Shown here: in pieces, positions 1 to 9,972 of the stretch
Layout: every line of letters begins with the position of its first letter
Position numbering within the stretch: the stretch's first letter is position 1
NCBI RefSeq assembly: GCF_000248055.1
Contig: NZ_BAFC01000072.1
Location: 1 to 60,307 of the forward strand
DNA length: 60,307 nt
DNA from: Gordonia sputi NBRC 100414
GTDB taxonomy: Bacteria > Actinomycetota > Actinomycetes > Mycobacteriales > Mycobacteriaceae
Reading direction: 5' to 3'
Translations under genes and position numbers: made by a program
Notes under the pieces: generated by a model
Databases searched by the model: none
The model's input: only the letters and a program-made list of their open reading frames with translations
What the model was told of the DNA's origin: nothing

Positions 1-232
1 CAGCCCTGTTGATCGACCCGGTCCGATCGAACACCGCCACGATCCGTCCAGGATCAGCCGGCTTACCCGGCCCACGAGGCCGCCCCACCGGCCGACCGAT
101 CGCCCGGAGAATCGCGTAGCACCGATGCCGCGGCATACCCACCGAAACAGCGGCTTCCTTCACCGGCACCCCGGCATCCACCAGCCTCGCCAACTGGTCA
201 CCGAACCGAACACAGTCCTCCTGAAACGACAT
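1..232 (-). mobile_element. N-terminus of a probable transposase (IS30-like?), cut by the window edge
   Basis: An ORF opens at an ATG at 232 and runs off the left edge after 77 codons with no stop. The visible part has a helix-turn-helix-like stretch at residues 12-45 (pattern ending RHRCYAIL) and then a basic, proline- and glycine-rich linker (RPVGRPRGPGKP). From memory, IS30-type transposases of Gordonia and Rhodococcus begin this way, but the DDE catalytic core is outside the window, so the family is a guess. It lies downstream of accD6 on the same strand and overlaps a long palindrome at its start. A HTH-type regulator is the alternative. Confidence 0.5.
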
Positions 233-274
233 GATCGCCGCAACCTCTCACCTGAGAGTGTTGCGACGATCATG
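230..274. repeat. Near-perfect inverted repeat over the transposase start codon
   Basis: Positions 230-250 and 253-274 are inverted copies, with one inserted base and one mismatch, around a 2-base centre. The inner arms CTCTCA/TGAGAG are perfect. The dyad includes the ATG at 230-232. It could be the terminal region of the element or an operator and mRNA hairpin that limits transposase expression. Confidence 0.65.
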
Positions 275-346
275 TGAACCCGCCGTACTGCCGGGGCCGA
301 ATCGCGTTGGTCTGAAAAGAGGGAAAGCGACCGATGCGGCCGCCAA

Positions 347-1798
347 TCACAAAGGTATGTTCTTATGTCTCCCGCGTCGCGCGGGGGCGGACGCGAGAGC
401 CTCGGCGATGATGCTGCGGGTTTTGGCGGGGTCGATGACCTCGTCAACGACGCCGATCGATTGCGCCCGGTCGAGTCCGCCTGCGATCTGTTCGTGCTCG
501 ACGGCGAGGCGCTCGTGGAGTGCGTCGCGTTCGTCGTCTGGCGCGGCGGCGAGTGCTTTCTTGTGGAGGATGCCGACGGCGGCTTTGGCGCCCATGACAG
601 CGACTTCGGAGCCGGGCCAGGCGAATACGGCGGTCGCGCCGAGCGAGCGTGAGTTCATCGCAATGTAGGCGCCGCCGTAGATCTTGCGGGTCACCAGGGT
701 CACGCGGGGCACGCTGCATTCGGCGAAGGCGTGCAACAGTTTTGCGCCGCGTCGAACAACGCCGTTCCACTCCTGGTCGACGCCGGGCAGGTAGCCGGGG
801 ACGTCGGTGATGACGATGAGTGGGATACCGAAGGCGTCGCAGAGGCGCACGAAGCGCGCGGCCTTCTCGGCGCTTTCGGAGTTCAGGCAGCCGCCCATGC
901 GCAGCGGGTTGTTGGCGACGACGCCGACGCTGCGGCCGGAGAGTCGGCCGAAGCCGATGACGATGTTGGGAGCCCACTTCGCTTGTAGCTCTTCGAAACT
1001 CGACACTTCGGTCTCACCGTCGGCGGCGAGTTGTGTGTCGAGGAGTTTCGCGACGATGGGGTGGACGTCGTAGGCGCGTCGTGGAGATTCGGGTAGCAGG
1101 GCCTGCAGGTCGGAGTCGCCTGCTTCTGCCTGCTCTCGGTTGAAGTGGCCCTGTTTGCCGAACGTCGAGACGAGTCGTCGTGCGCGCCAGTACGCGTCGG
1201 GTTCGGAGTCGGCGGTGATGTGGCTGACGCCGGATTTCTTGCCGTGGGTGTGCGGGCCGCCGAGCGACTCCATGTCGACGGACTCGCCGGTCACGCTGCG
1301 GACGACGTCGGGGCCTGTCACGAAGACACGTCCGGCGGGGGCCATGATCACGACGTCGGTCAGTGCGGGCCCGTATGCCGCGCCACCTGCCGCGAAGCCG
1401 ACGACCACGGAGATCTGCGGGATGTAGCCGGAGGCCCTCACCATCGCCTCGAACACTCCGCCGACGGCGTGCAGTGCTTCGACGCCTTCGGCGAGGCGAG
1501 CTCCGCCCGAGTGCCAGATCCCGACGACCGGGGCCTGTTCCGCGAGGGCGGTGTCGATGGCGTTGACGATGTGTGCGCATCCGACGATGCCCATTGCGCC
1601 GCCCATGACGGTGCCGTCGGTGCAGTAGGCGACGGTGCGCACGCCGTGGACGAGCCCGATCGCTGCCTGCACACCTGAAGAGTCACGCGGGTGGAGGAGC
1701 GTGAGGGCGCCCTCGTCGAAGAAGTTGGTCAGTCGCAGCATCGGATCGCGGGGATCGACCGCGTCCTCGTGGCCGGTGATGGGCGCCAGTGTGGTCAT
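347..1798 (-). CDS. accD6: Acyl-CoA carboxylase carboxyltransferase (beta) subunit AccD6
   Basis: A 483-residue carboxyltransferase of the crotonase-like AccD/PccB family. It transfers CO2 from biotin on an AccA3-type alpha subunit to acetyl- or propionyl-CoA, making malonyl-CoA for FAS-I and FAS-II in the cytoplasm. The acyl-CoA and oxyanion motifs are visible: SGGARLAEG at 97-105 and GGAAYGPAL near 138-146. The length is typical of AccD6 (about 473). A clear SD (TAGGAGA) precedes the ATG. It is the last gene after fabD-acpM-kasA, but a 134-bp gap with a strong nested hairpin separates it from kasA. In M. tuberculosis accD6 is reported to have its own promoter, so partial uncoupling from the operon is plausible here too. 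Confidence 0.93.
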   Translation of the reverse strand: MTTLAPITGHEDAVDPRDPMLRLTNFFDEGALTLLHPRDSSGVQAAIGLVHGVRTVAYCTDGTVMGGAMGIVGCAHIVNAIDTALAEQAPVVGIWHSGGARLAEGVEALHAVGGVFEAMVRASGYIPQISVVVGFAAGGAAYGPALTDVVIMAPAGRVFVTGPDVVRSVTGESVDMESLGGPHTHGKKSGVSHITADSEPDAYWRARRLVSTFGKQGHFNREQAEAGDSDLQALLPESPRRAYDVHPIVAKLLDTQLAADGETEVSSFEELQAKWAPNIVIGFGRLSGRSVGVVANNPLRMGGCLNSESAEKAARFVRLCDAFGIPLIVITDVPGYLPGVDQEWNGVVRRGAKLLHAFAECSVPRVTLVTRKIYGGAYIAMNSRSLGATAVFAWPGSEVAVMGAKAAVGILHKKALAAAPDDERDALHERLAVEHEQIAGGLDRAQSIGVVDEVIDPAKTRSIIAEALASAPARRGRHKNIPL

Positions 1799-1844
1799 CG
1801 CTGTCTCCTACTGCTGCGTTGCGAGTTGGGGAGGTGTGGTGGCG

Positions 1845-1908
1845 CCGGCCGCGACGTCGACCATCCGGTGTATGGGTACTACACCGGAGACGTCGACGTC
1901 GCGGCCGG
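1845..1908 (-). promoter_or_regulatory. Nested intercistronic hairpin between kasA and accD6
   Basis: A perfect 17-bp inverted repeat (1845-1861 with 1892-1908) encloses a second perfect 9-bp one (1864-1872 with 1880-1888), separated by a 2x3 internal loop and closed by a 7-base loop. Transcribed from the minus strand it would form a stem of about 26 pairs. No U-tract follows, so it may be a GC-type terminator or attenuator, an RNase stop that sets kasA:accD6 stoichiometry, or a DNA-level operator. Confidence 0.6.
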
Positions 1909-1932
1909 TAGCGTGACCGGTCGGGGTACTAC

Positions 1933-3204
1933 TCAGTAGCGACCGATGGCCAATGCCACGTTGTGTCCACCGAATCCGAACGAGTTGTTCAGGGCGTAAT
2001 CGATTTGCCCATACCGAGACTCGCCGTGCACGACGTCGATATCGCCGCACTCGGGGTCGAGGTTCTCCAGATTCAGTGTCGGCGGAATCACGCCCTCTTC
2101 GACGCTCTTGATGGTCAGCACCGACTCGAGCGCACCGACCGCTCCGATCGAGTGACCGAGAGCGGACTTGGGCGCGTAGATGGCGGCGTGATTGCCGATC
2201 GCCGCCGCGATACCCGCTGCCTCGGCGGTGTCGCCGATGGGGGTCGAGGTGGCGTGAGCGTTGATGTGGGTGATGTCGGAGGGCTGCAGGCCCGCCGTCT
2301 GGATAGCGCGGGTCATCGCCCGCGCGTTGCCCTGACCACTCGGATCAGGTGCGACCAGATGGAAGCCATCCGACGTGATACCCGCACCGAGGATGCGCGC
2401 GTGGATATGCGCACCTCGTGCTTTGGCGTGCTCTTCGCGTTCGATGATCAGCATGGCTGCGGCCTCACCGAAGACGAAGCCGTCGCGATCCTTGTCGAAC
2501 GGGCGCGAAGCGCCTGCCGGGTCGTCGTTGCGGGTGCTCATCGCGCGCATCATCGAGAACGCCGCAATAGGGATCGCATCGATGTGTCCTTCGACGCCGC
2601 CGGCAACCACCATGTCGGCCTCGCCGAGCACGATGTGACGCCATGCATGCGCGATCGCCTCAGCACCCGACGAGCACGCCGAGACCGGGGTGATGACGCC
2701 CGCACGGGCGCCGATGTTGAGTCCGACGACCGCCGCGGGACCGTTCGGCATGGCCATCGAGACGGCCAGCGGCGACACCTTGCGGTAGTTGCCGGACTGT
2801 TCGATTGCCTTGACGGCGTCGACCATCGCGTCACCGCCACCCTGTCCGGTGCCGATCACAACGGCCAACCGATCGGGATCGACCTCGGGCTCGCCCGCCT
2901 GCGCCCAGAGGCGCTTGCTCATGACGTGGGCGACGCGCTCGACGTACGCCATGCGACGTGCCTCGATCCGGGTCACCTCTTCCGCTGGGTCCTTGACCAT
3001 GCGGCCACCGACGCGGCAGGGGAGCTCACCGTACTTCGTGACGAAGTCGTCGGTCAGCTCACGAATGCCGGTTTCGCCTGCGAGAAGACCCTTCCAGGTC
3101 GAATCGAGGTCCTCACCCAGCGATGTCGAAGCAACCATCGACGTGACCACCACGCTGGGGAAGTTGCCCCCCAGCGTGGAGTAATCGCGGAGCGATGAGG
3201 TCAC
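1933..3204 (-). CDS. kasA: Beta-ketoacyl-ACP synthase KasA (FAS-II elongation)
   Basis: A 423-residue KAS I/II enzyme that condenses acyl-AcpM with malonyl-AcpM during meromycolate elongation. The catalytic set is complete: Cys177 in SACSSG, His317 in NAHATS, Lys346 and His351 in PKSALGHS. The GTG at 3204 is chosen because it overlaps the acpM stop in a GTGA and gives the family N-terminus; an in-frame upstream extension has no family resemblance. Translational coupling to acpM is likely. Mycobacteria have a second enzyme, kasB, between kasA and accD6. Here that place holds only the hairpin. Confidence 0.93.
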   Translation of the reverse strand: MTSSLRDYSTLGGNFPSVVVTSMVASTSLGEDLDSTWKGLLAGETGIRELTDDFVTKYGELPCRVGGRMVKDPAEEVTRIEARRMAYVERVAHVMSKRLWAQAGEPEVDPDRLAVVIGTGQGGGDAMVDAVKAIEQSGNYRKVSPLAVSMAMPNGPAAVVGLNIGARAGVITPVSACSSGAEAIAHAWRHIVLGEADMVVAGGVEGHIDAIPIAAFSMMRAMSTRNDDPAGASRPFDKDRDGFVFGEAAAMLIIEREEHAKARGAHIHARILGAGITSDGFHLVAPDPSGQGNARAMTRAIQTAGLQPSDITHINAHATSTPIGDTAEAAGIAAAIGNHAAIYAPKSALGHSIGAVGALESVLTIKSVEEGVIPPTLNLENLDPECGDIDVVHGESRYGQIDYALNNSFGFGGHNVALAIGRY

Positions 3205-3512
3205 GAGCCGGCTTTCTGATCGGACGCGACCTGTGCCTGGATCGCGGCCGCAGCCTCGGGGTTCTCTGCTTCGAGCTTCTGGATGTACGAGACGGCGTCG
3301 CCGACGGTACGCAGGCCCGCGAGGTCCTCGTCGGGGATCTTCACGCCGTACTTGTCCTCGGTCTGCACGGCGATTTCCACCATCGACAGCGAGTCGATGT
3401 CGAGATCGTCGACGAACGACTTCTCCATGGTCACCTCGGACGGCTCGATGCCGGTGACCTCTTCGATGATCTCGGCGATGCCGGCGATGAGTTGTTCCTG
3501 GGTGGCAGCCAC
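3201..3512 (-). CDS. acpM: Meromycolate-extension acyl carrier protein AcpM
   Basis: A 103-residue acyl carrier protein that carries growing acyl chains between FAS-II enzymes. Ser41 in the DSL motif ([12 protein letters not shown]) takes the 4'-phosphopantetheine. The region from [16 protein letters not shown] to [12 protein letters not shown] is nearly identical to mycobacterial AcpM as I remember it, and the extra C-terminal tail (here about 20 residues) separates AcpM from short AcpP. The start is the GTG at 3512, with GAAGGG about 9 bases upstream; a longer in-frame ORF lacks conservation. The stop overlaps the kasA start by 4 bases. Confidence 0.93.
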   Translation of the reverse strand: MAATQEQLIAGIAEIIEEVTGIEPSEVTMEKSFVDDLDIDSLSMVEIAVQTEDKYGVKIPDEDLAGLRTVGDAVSYIQKLEAENPEAAAAIQAQVASDQKAGS

Positions 3513-3671
3513 TGTGTGGTTCCCTTCGTTGTGCTTGTGAATGTGAACTCCGGAACATCGCTGGCGCGTGGCCACTGATGTTTGGACAACCGGTTCGTCC
3601 GGTTTCCGGGGGTCGCGGATGAGCGCGACCGCTATCCAAGCTTGTCGACCTTCTCGGTCACGTTTTCTCGG

Positions 3672-4568
3672 TCAGATCTTTTCGATGTCGGCGGGGACCT
3701 TGAGCGCCACCGAACCGACACCCTTGAGTTCGCGTTTGGCGATGCCGACCAGGGTTCCGGCCGGCGTCAGCTCGATGATGCTGTCGGTGCCCGCATCGCG
3801 CATGTAGGCCGAGCACAGATCCCAGCGGACCGGCGAGGTGACCTGCTCGACGAGCTTGCTCAGGGCCTCGGTTCCCGTTGTGACGGGCTGGCCGTCGGAG
3901 TTGGACAGCAGCGTGCGCGTGGGGTCGGAGGGGGTGATCGACGCGGCCGCCTGCGCGACGGCGTCGCGTGCCGGTTCCATGAAGCGCGTGTGAAAGGCGC
4001 CCGCGACAGCCAGTTTGCGAGTGCGTGCCTTCTCGGGCGGATTGGCGATGAGTTCGTCGATCGCTGCGACGTCACCGGCTGCGACGATCTGGCCGACGGC
4101 GTTGCGGTTCGCCGGGACCAGATCGAGCTCGTCGAGACGTGCGAGGACTTCCTGCTCGTCGCCTCCGAGGACGGCGGCCATCGTGGTCGGCTGCAGCGAG
4201 CATGCCTTGGCCATCTGGGCGCCGCGCACGGCGGCGAGCGTAACGGCCTCGTCGAAGGTGATCACACCGGTGATGGCTGCCGCGGTGAGCTCTCCGACGG
4301 AGTGGCCCGCGACGACAGCGTCGTCGGGTAGCTCGTGGTTCTTGGCGTACTCGTTGAACGCCAGAAGCGCACTCGCCACGACGAGCGGCTGGGTGACCGC
4401 GGTGTCGGTGATCTCGTCGGCAGTTGCGGTCGTCCCGAGCCGTTCGAGGTCGAGTCCCGCGAGTTTGGACCAGATGGCCAGCTGGTCACGCGCGCCGGGA
4501 AGCTCTAGCCAAGGAGCGAGCATGCCGGGTGTCTGTGAGCCCTGTCCGGGCGCTAGCAAGGAAAGCAC
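3672..4568 (-). CDS. fabD: Malonyl-CoA:ACP transacylase FabD
   Basis: A 298-residue transacylase that loads malonate from malonyl-CoA onto AcpM, the first gene of the FAS-II operon. The nucleophile Ser90 lies in GHSVGE, His193 in AGAFHTRF, and the N-terminal LLAPGQGSQ motif is present. The chosen GTG (4568) gives the normal length (about 302 in M. tuberculosis). A GTG 15 bases upstream is an alternative and neither has an ideal SD. A 160-bp gap containing a small hairpin (AACCGG-N5-CCGGTT, 3588-3604) separates it from acpM. Two dyads upstream are candidate MabR sites. Confidence 0.93.
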   Translation of the reverse strand: MLSLLAPGQGSQTPGMLAPWLELPGARDQLAIWSKLAGLDLERLGTTATADEITDTAVTQPLVVASALLAFNEYAKNHELPDDAVVAGHSVGELTAAAITGVITFDEAVTLAAVRGAQMAKACSLQPTTMAAVLGGDEQEVLARLDELDLVPANRNAVGQIVAAGDVAAIDELIANPPEKARTRKLAVAGAFHTRFMEPARDAVAQAAASITPSDPTRTLLSNSDGQPVTTGTEALSKLVEQVTSPVRWDLCSAYMRDAGTDSIIELTPAGTLVGIAKRELKGVGSVALKVPADIEKI

Positions 4569-4635
4569 GTGACCAGAGAACACCCTCTGGCGTGAATTTG
4601 TGGGTGTTGAGGTCGATGAACCTTCACGAGAGTTT

Positions 4636-4684
4636 TTGTGGAGTTCCCACAATGGTGACCTCAGTGGCTATCCCATCGTCACCA
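4636..4684 (-). promoter_or_regulatory. Candidate operator region of the FAS-II operon
   Basis: The 195-bp gap between mabR and fabD holds two perfect dyads: TTGTGG-N5-CCACAA (4636-4652) and TGGTGAC-N18-GTCACCA (4653-4659 with 4678-4684), about 70-115 bases upstream of the fabD start. MabR-type regulators bind upstream of fabD in mycobacteria, so these are the obvious candidates. I could not pick a convincing -35/-10 pair. Confidence 0.4.
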
Positions 4685-4763
4685 CTCTGAGATTCGTTAC
4701 ACAAATGTGCCCAAAACGCGTCTGCCTGCGAAAACGGTACGGAGGTCTTGTTAACGATGTTTC

Positions 4764-6029
4764 TCATGTGGCTCGTGACGATGATTCGTTCTTGAAGTGT
4801 GTCAAACGTCCTACTGTGGCGGCGATGCGTAGGACATAGCCATCTCGGGAGTGTGTTGGATCACGTCCGGTCAATTCGGCGACCTTCTTGAGGCGATAGC
4901 GAACAGTATTTGGATGAATGAACAGTTCGCGTGCGCACGCCTCCACGGAGCCGCCGGTGTCGAGATAGGTCTCGAGGGTCGTCGCCAACGTGGGCCCACC
5001 CTTGGCGAGTGGCCGAACGAGGGTATCGATGAGTGCCGTGGTCGCCGACGGGTCTCCATTCAGCGCGCGCTCTGGGAGTAATTCGACGCTGTGTACCGGA
5101 CGCGGGGCGTTCGGCCAGCCGTCGACGGCGGCCATCGCGGCCATTGCCTCGTTGGCGCTCGCGTGGGCGGCGGTCAGATTGGGCATTGTCGGTCCGATGA
5201 CGACCGGGGCGTCGGCGAAGTGATCGAGGAGTGCGGCGCCGAAGGCGTCGCCCGTCACGATCGGTCCGCTGACGATGGCCACCAGCATCGACCCCTGCAC
5301 GACCGACAGCGCGGCGCGATCGTGCTGTTTGGCCGTGTTGTGGATGGCGAGCGGCACCGACACGTTCTGTTCTGGAGGGGGCGCCCCGATGATCACGGTC
5401 GCAGGCGCATCCGAGTCCCAGTTGAGGGCCGCCGCGCGCGACATCAACTGAGGTCCGCTGTCTCCGCGGACCACGGCGTCGACGACGAGCGCTTCAAGGC
5501 GCGAATCCCAGGCTCCGCGCGATTCCGCCGCCGACGCGTAGATCGATGCCGCGGCGAACCCGATCTCACGGCCGTAGCGCAGCACCGATTCGGTCAGGGC
5601 ACGTAGTTGTGTGTCGTTGCGCGCGAGCAACGGCAGCCACTTCTCGAAGAACTCCATGGCGACGCGAACCATCTCGACCGTCTGAAGCAGCGAGATGCGT
5701 CGTGCGAGGTCTTGGGGAACCACCTGGAACGCCTGAACGGTGAACTTGACGTTGCCCTCGGGGTCTTGAATCCACTCCACGAAGTTCACGACGGCGGTCT
5801 GGACGACCAACTGCACGCTCGCGCGCTGCGCGGCGTCGAGGTCGGAGAAGTACGGCAGCTGATCGGCCATCGAATGCACGGCCTCGGTCGCCAGTCGGCC
5901 GCTGTACTGCTTGACGCGGCGCAACAGGGTGTCGGGCAGTGCGTCGTGGACGGTTGCCGGTGCGGGCACATGAGCGCCCCGCGCGCCGAAGACATCGACG
6001 GGCGGGGGCGTCATGTTGGGCTCGGACAC
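4764..6029 (-). CDS. mabR: PucR/CdaR-type regulator, MabR homologue
   Basis: A 421-residue transcription factor. A long N-terminal sensory/GGDEF-like region (about 30-340) is followed by a C-terminal PucR-type helix-turn-helix at about 355-400, recognisable by ARELFIHPNTVRYRLKKVAEL. The position directly before fabD and the domain layout match M. tuberculosis Rv2242 (MabR), which controls the FAS-II operon and responds to acyl-CoA. The start is GTG; a GAGGG lies almost against it, so the ATG five codons downstream is an alternative. The 195-bp gap to fabD means fabD has its own promoter. Confidence 0.87.
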   Translation of the reverse strand: MSEPNMTPPPVDVFGARGAHVPAPATVHDALPDTLLRRVKQYSGRLATEAVHSMADQLPYFSDLDAAQRASVQLVVQTAVVNFVEWIQDPEGNVKFTVQAFQVVPQDLARRISLLQTVEMVRVAMEFFEKWLPLLARNDTQLRALTESVLRYGREIGFAAASIYASAAESRGAWDSRLEALVVDAVVRGDSGPQLMSRAAALNWDSDAPATVIIGAPPPEQNVSVPLAIHNTAKQHDRAALSVVQGSMLVAIVSGPIVTGDAFGAALLDHFADAPVVIGPTMPNLTAAHASANEAMAAMAAVDGWPNAPRPVHSVELLPERALNGDPSATTALIDTLVRPLAKGGPTLATTLETYLDTGGSVEACARELFIHPNTVRYRLKKVAELTGRDPTHSRDGYVLRIAATVGRLTHFKNESSSRAT

Positions 6030-6107
6030 ACCCTCAATGTAGTCGCGACCACGAGGTCGCCGGGCCTCGACGCTGAACCGTCGCTCGTCGCCGAGACCCT
6101 GCTGCGC

Positions 6108-8954
6108 TCAGGCGCTGCCGGTGTCGGCGTAGGACACCTTGGCTGCGTGGACGTCGGTGATCTGGTACTTCTCGGCGGCCTCTGCAGCGGTGGTGAACGG
6201 GATGTTGCCGTCGCGTGCCAAGCCGACAAGCGTCGCGACGACGATCGACTCGGCGTCGACGTTGAATACCCGGCGTGCAGCGGGGCGCGTGTCGGAGAAC
6301 CCGAAACCGTCTGTGCCGAGCGTCAGATAGGTCCCCGGAACGTATGCGCGGATCTGTTCCTGGACGCCGCGCATGTAGTCGCTGACCGCGATCGACGGGC
6401 CGACGGTCTGCGCTAGTACCTCGGTCAGATAAGGCTCAGGGTGTGTGACGCCCGGTTCGCGCACGGCGGCGCGGTCAAACGCGATCCCGTCACGAGCAAG
6501 CTCGCCCCACGAGGTGACCGAGTAGACGTTCGCTCCGACGCCCCAGTCGTCGGCGAGTATCGCCGCGGCCTTCAACGCATCGGGCATCGTCACGCCGGAG
6601 ACGAGGATGTTGGCGTAGAGCTGCTTGTCCGACGGCGCCTGCTGGAAGAGGTACATGCCCTTGAGGACACCCGCGACGTCGAGGTTCTCGGGTTCCGCCG
6701 GTTGTGTGATGGGCTCGTTGTAGACGGTCAGGTAGTAGTAGATGTTCTCCTGATCCTCGCCGTACATCCTCCTCAGGCCGTCGTCGACGATGTGCGCGAG
6801 CTCGTAAGCGAACGCGGGGTCGTAGGACACCACAGCGGGGTTGGTGGCCGCGAGAAGGGGCGAGTGCCCGTCCGCATGTTGCAGACCCTCTCCGGTGAGC
6901 GTCGTCCGGCCTGCGGTCGCACCGATGATGAAGCCCTTGGTCATCTGGTCGGCTGCCGCCCAGAAGCTGTCGCCGGTTCGCTGGAAACCGAACATCGAAT
7001 AGAAGATGTAGAGCGGGATCATCGGCTCGTTGTGCGTCGCATACGACGTGCCGACGGCGGTGAAAGATGCTGCAGATCCGGCTTCGTTGATGCCCTCGTG
7101 CAGGATCTGGCCGTCCGGGCTCTCCTTGTAGGCGAGCATCAGGTCGGCGTCGACTGAGGTATAGAGCTGTCCGAACGGGTTGTAGATCTTCAGGGTGGGG
7201 AACCAGGAGTCCATCCCGAACGTGCGTGCCTCGTCGGGAATGATCGGCACGATGCGCTTGCCGATTTCCTTGTCGCGCAGAAGGTCTTTGAAGACCCGCA
7301 CCAGTGCCATGGTGGTGGCGACCTGCTGTTTGCCCGAGCCCTTTGCCATCGTCTGCAGCATCCGGCCGGTATCGGCCTTGAGGACCTTCGGAGCGGTGTG
7401 CCGATTGGGCATGAATCCGCCGAGCGCGTTGCGCCGCTCGATCATGTACTCGATCTCGGGCGCATCGGGCCCCGGCGTGTAGTACGGGGGCAGGTAGGGA
7501 TCGGCTTCGAGGGTTTCGTCGCTGATCGGGATCTCGGTGTGGTCGCGGAACGCCTTGAGATCGTCGAGGGTCAGCTTCTTCATCTGGTGGGTGGCGTTAC
7601 GGCCCTCGAAGTGCGGACCGAGCGTGTAGCCCTTGATGGTGTGCGCGAGGATGACGGTCGGTTGCCCCTTGTGCGCCATCGCTGCCGCGTACGCGGCGTA
7701 CACCTTGCGGTAGTCGTGTCCGCCGCGGTGGAGATTCCAGATCTGATCGTCGGACCAGTCTTTGACTAGTTCTTTGGTGCGTGGATCACGGTTGAAGAAG
7801 TGCTCTCGGATGTAGGCGCCGTCGTTGGCGCGGAATGTCTGGAAGTCGCCGTCTGCGGTCGCGTTCATCAGGTTGACCAGCGCGCCGTCTTTGTCGTTGT
7901 GGAAGAGTTCGTCCCACTCGCGGCCCCAGACGACCTTGATGACGTTCCAGCCCGCGCCGCGGAAGAACGACTCGAGTTCCTGGATGATCTTGCCGTTGCC
8001 GCGCACAGGACCGTCGAGGCGCTGCAGATTGCAGTTGACCACGAAGGTGAGGTTGTCGAGCGCATTGGTCGCGGCCAACTGGAGAAGTCCGCGTGACTCC
8101 GGCTCGTCCATCTCGCCGTCGCCGAGAAACGCCCACACGTGTTGGTCGGAAGTGTCCTTGATGCCGCGGTGGTGCAGATACTGGTTGAAGCGGGCCTGGT
8201 AGATCGCATTCATCGGGCCCAAACCCATCGAGACGGTCGGGAACTGCCAGAAGTCGGGCATGAGCCGGGGGTGTGGATACGACGGCAACCCGCCGCCGAG
8301 CCCGGCATGACTGTGCTCCTGACGGAAACCGTCCAGGCGATCGGCGCTGATCCTGCCGACCAGAAAGGCGCGCGCATAGATACCCGGTGAGGCATGCCCC
8401 TGGATGAAGACCTGGTCGCCGCCACCGGGATGGTCGAGTCCGCGGAAGAAGTGGTTGTACCCCACCTCGTAGAGCGAGGCAGACGACGCGTACGTCGAGA
8501 TGTGGCCGCCGACGCCGACGCCTGGCCGCTGCGCACGATGCACCATGATGGCGGCGTTCCAGCGGATGTAGTTGCGGAACCGCCGCTCGATCTCCTCGTC
8601 GCCGGGGAAGTACGGCTCGTTCTCGGTGGCGATGGTGTTGACGTAGTCGGTTGAGGTGAGGGCCGGAATCGAGACCCGATTCTCACCTGCGCGTTCGAGT
8701 AGTCGGAGCATCAGGTAGCGCGCACGTGCAGGACCCTGTTCGGCGACGAGTGTGTCGAATGACTCCAGCCATTCGCTCGTCTCCTCGGGATCGTTGTCGG
8801 AAAGGTACGAGGCGACTCCTTCGCGGATGACGCGTACCCCGGTGGTCTGCTGGCTGCCGACCTGATTCGACGCGGCAGCGTTGTTCGACGCGTCTGCGGT
8901 CCCGCTCCCAACGTCGGTGGTTCCGGTGTTGGTGCTGGCTGCCTGTTCGGTCAC
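6108..8954 (-). CDS. aceE: Pyruvate dehydrogenase E1 component (homodimeric) AceE
   Basis: A thiamine-diphosphate-dependent E1 of about 948 residues that decarboxylates pyruvate and acetylates the lipoyl group of E2 (DlaT, encoded at 53.7-55.5 kb). Strong family blocks include [50 protein letters not shown] and [11 protein letters not shown], with the ThDP motif [12 protein letters not shown]. The start is set at GTG 8954, 11 bases after GAGGGAG. Earlier in-frame starts add sequence unlike the family, and even this start gives about 45 low-complexity residues (Thr, Asn, Gly, Ala) before [12 protein letters not shown], so the true start may be slightly later. Confidence 0.94.
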   Translation of the reverse strand: MTEQAASTNTGTTDVGSGTADASNNAAASNQVGSQQTTGVRVIREGVASYLSDNDPEETSEWLESFDTLVAEQGPARARYLMLRLLERAGENRVSIPALTSTDYVNTIATENEPYFPGDEEIERRFRNYIRWNAAIMVHRAQRPGVGVGGHISTYASSASLYEVGYNHFFRGLDHPGGGDQVFIQGHASPGIYARAFLVGRISADRLDGFRQEHSHAGLGGGLPSYPHPRLMPDFWQFPTVSMGLGPMNAIYQARFNQYLHHRGIKDTSDQHVWAFLGDGEMDEPESRGLLQLAATNALDNLTFVVNCNLQRLDGPVRGNGKIIQELESFFRGAGWNVIKVVWGREWDELFHNDKDGALVNLMNATADGDFQTFRANDGAYIREHFFNRDPRTKELVKDWSDDQIWNLHRGGHDYRKVYAAYAAAMAHKGQPTVILAHTIKGYTLGPHFEGRNATHQMKKLTLDDLKAFRDHTEIPISDETLEADPYLPPYYTPGPDAPEIEYMIERRNALGGFMPNRHTAPKVLKADTGRMLQTMAKGSGKQQVATTMALVRVFKDLLRDKEIGKRIVPIIPDEARTFGMDSWFPTLKIYNPFGQLYTSVDADLMLAYKESPDGQILHEGINEAGSAASFTAVGTSYATHNEPMIPLYIFYSMFGFQRTGDSFWAAADQMTKGFIIGATAGRTTLTGEGLQHADGHSPLLAATNPAVVSYDPAFAYELAHIVDDGLRRMYGEDQENIYYYLTVYNEPITQPAEPENLDVAGVLKGMYLFQQAPSDKQLYANILVSGVTMPDALKAAAILADDWGVGANVYSVTSWGELARDGIAFDRAAVREPGVTHPEPYLTEVLAQTVGPSIAVSDYMRGVQEQIRAYVPGTYLTLGTDGFGFSDTRPAARRVFNVDAESIVVATLVGLARDGNIPFTTAAEAAEKYQITDVHAAKVSYADTGSA

Positions 8955-9193
8955 GGTGATGCCCACTCCCTCGTTTGGCCTGGGCACGGTGGTGCCCGGC
9001 ATGACGACAATTCGGCGACGGGTCGCGTTGGTGTGCGGACTCCGTCGTCCATCCATATCGTGCCCCATGTCACGTCGCTTGGCACCGGTCTGGACGGTCT
9101 TGCCCGGGATCGTCGACGCCTCCTGCGGTAGCGTTTCGGTGTTTGGTGCCAGATATGGGCGACGGCCGTCGGGGAAACAGCCGTGGGGGAGAC

Positions 9194-9808
9194 ATGACAA
9201 GAGGACTGCTGTGCCGCGCAACGGGCACGCGTCTGATGCTGCTCGCTGCGGCACTGACGACGTTCGCGGTGCAGGGCTGTTCGGCGGTCGGGGGCAGCGC
9301 GGGTCCCGCGCCGGGAGAGGCCGCGGCCTATCGATCTGATGTGTCGACGTCCCGCCAGGCCCAGTCGCTGAGGGCCGGGGCGGAACTCTGCGAGGCGTCG
9401 ACGAAGTCGATGGTCGTGATGCTGCGCGGGTACAACGCGTTCGTCGCGCGGCTCAACGAGGTGCAGTCCTACGACAAGGTCGGCGACCTCGGAGACAAAG
9501 CCCGAGCCGCGATGATCGCGGGCACCGATATGGTCAAGCCCAAACAGACAGCCGAGGTTCCCGGTGACCTCGGGACCGTCGTCGCATCATTCGTGACCAG
9601 CAGCAGCGCGCTGGGCGATGTGATCGGCCGCCGGCAGACCGCCCAGTTGAACTCTGCGTCGACCCGCTGGACGGGTGACAGGCGAACGGTGCTCGACACC
9701 TGCCGTGCCTACCTCCCGACACCTCCTGCGACATCGGCGACCGCGGCGCCGCAGTCGAACCCCGGCTCGTCGGCACCGGCCACATCGTCGCCGCGGCCGA
9801 CGGGCTGA
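9194..9808 (+). CDS. Exported protein, probable lipoprotein (Rv2240c position)
   Basis: A 204-residue protein divergent from aceE. Its N-terminus ([14 protein letters not shown], then a hydrophobic run to VQGC) looks like a lipoprotein signal with Cys at about residue 29; the -3 to -1 positions VQG fit a lipobox loosely. The mature part is alpha-helical and without known motif, ending in a Pro/Ser/Ala-rich tail. A strong SD (GGGGGA) sits 3-4 bases before the ATG. An exported protein of unknown function occupies the same place in M. tuberculosis. No function is proposed. Confidence 0.75.
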   Translation: MTRGLLCRATGTRLMLLAAALTTFAVQGCSAVGGSAGPAPGEAAAYRSDVSTSRQAQSLRAGAELCEASTKSMVVMLRGYNAFVARLNEVQSYDKVGDLGDKARAAMIAGTDMVKPKQTAEVPGDLGTVVASFVTSSSALGDVIGRRQTAQLNSASTRWTGDRRTVLDTCRAYLPTPPATSATAAPQSNPGSSAPATSSPRPTG

Positions 9809-9972
9809 CGGCTTCCCTGGTCTGGGTCATGTCCTCCGTTCGGGTGGTGTCGGAGTTCGTGTCGCCAGTTGGCGCGCGGAGTGTCCTCGTGTTGCACTGA
9901 GGTCCACTACGCTGTCTCGTAAGCTGAGAAGCGATGAAATCTGAAAACGTACCGGTAGGAGGTCGACACGCG

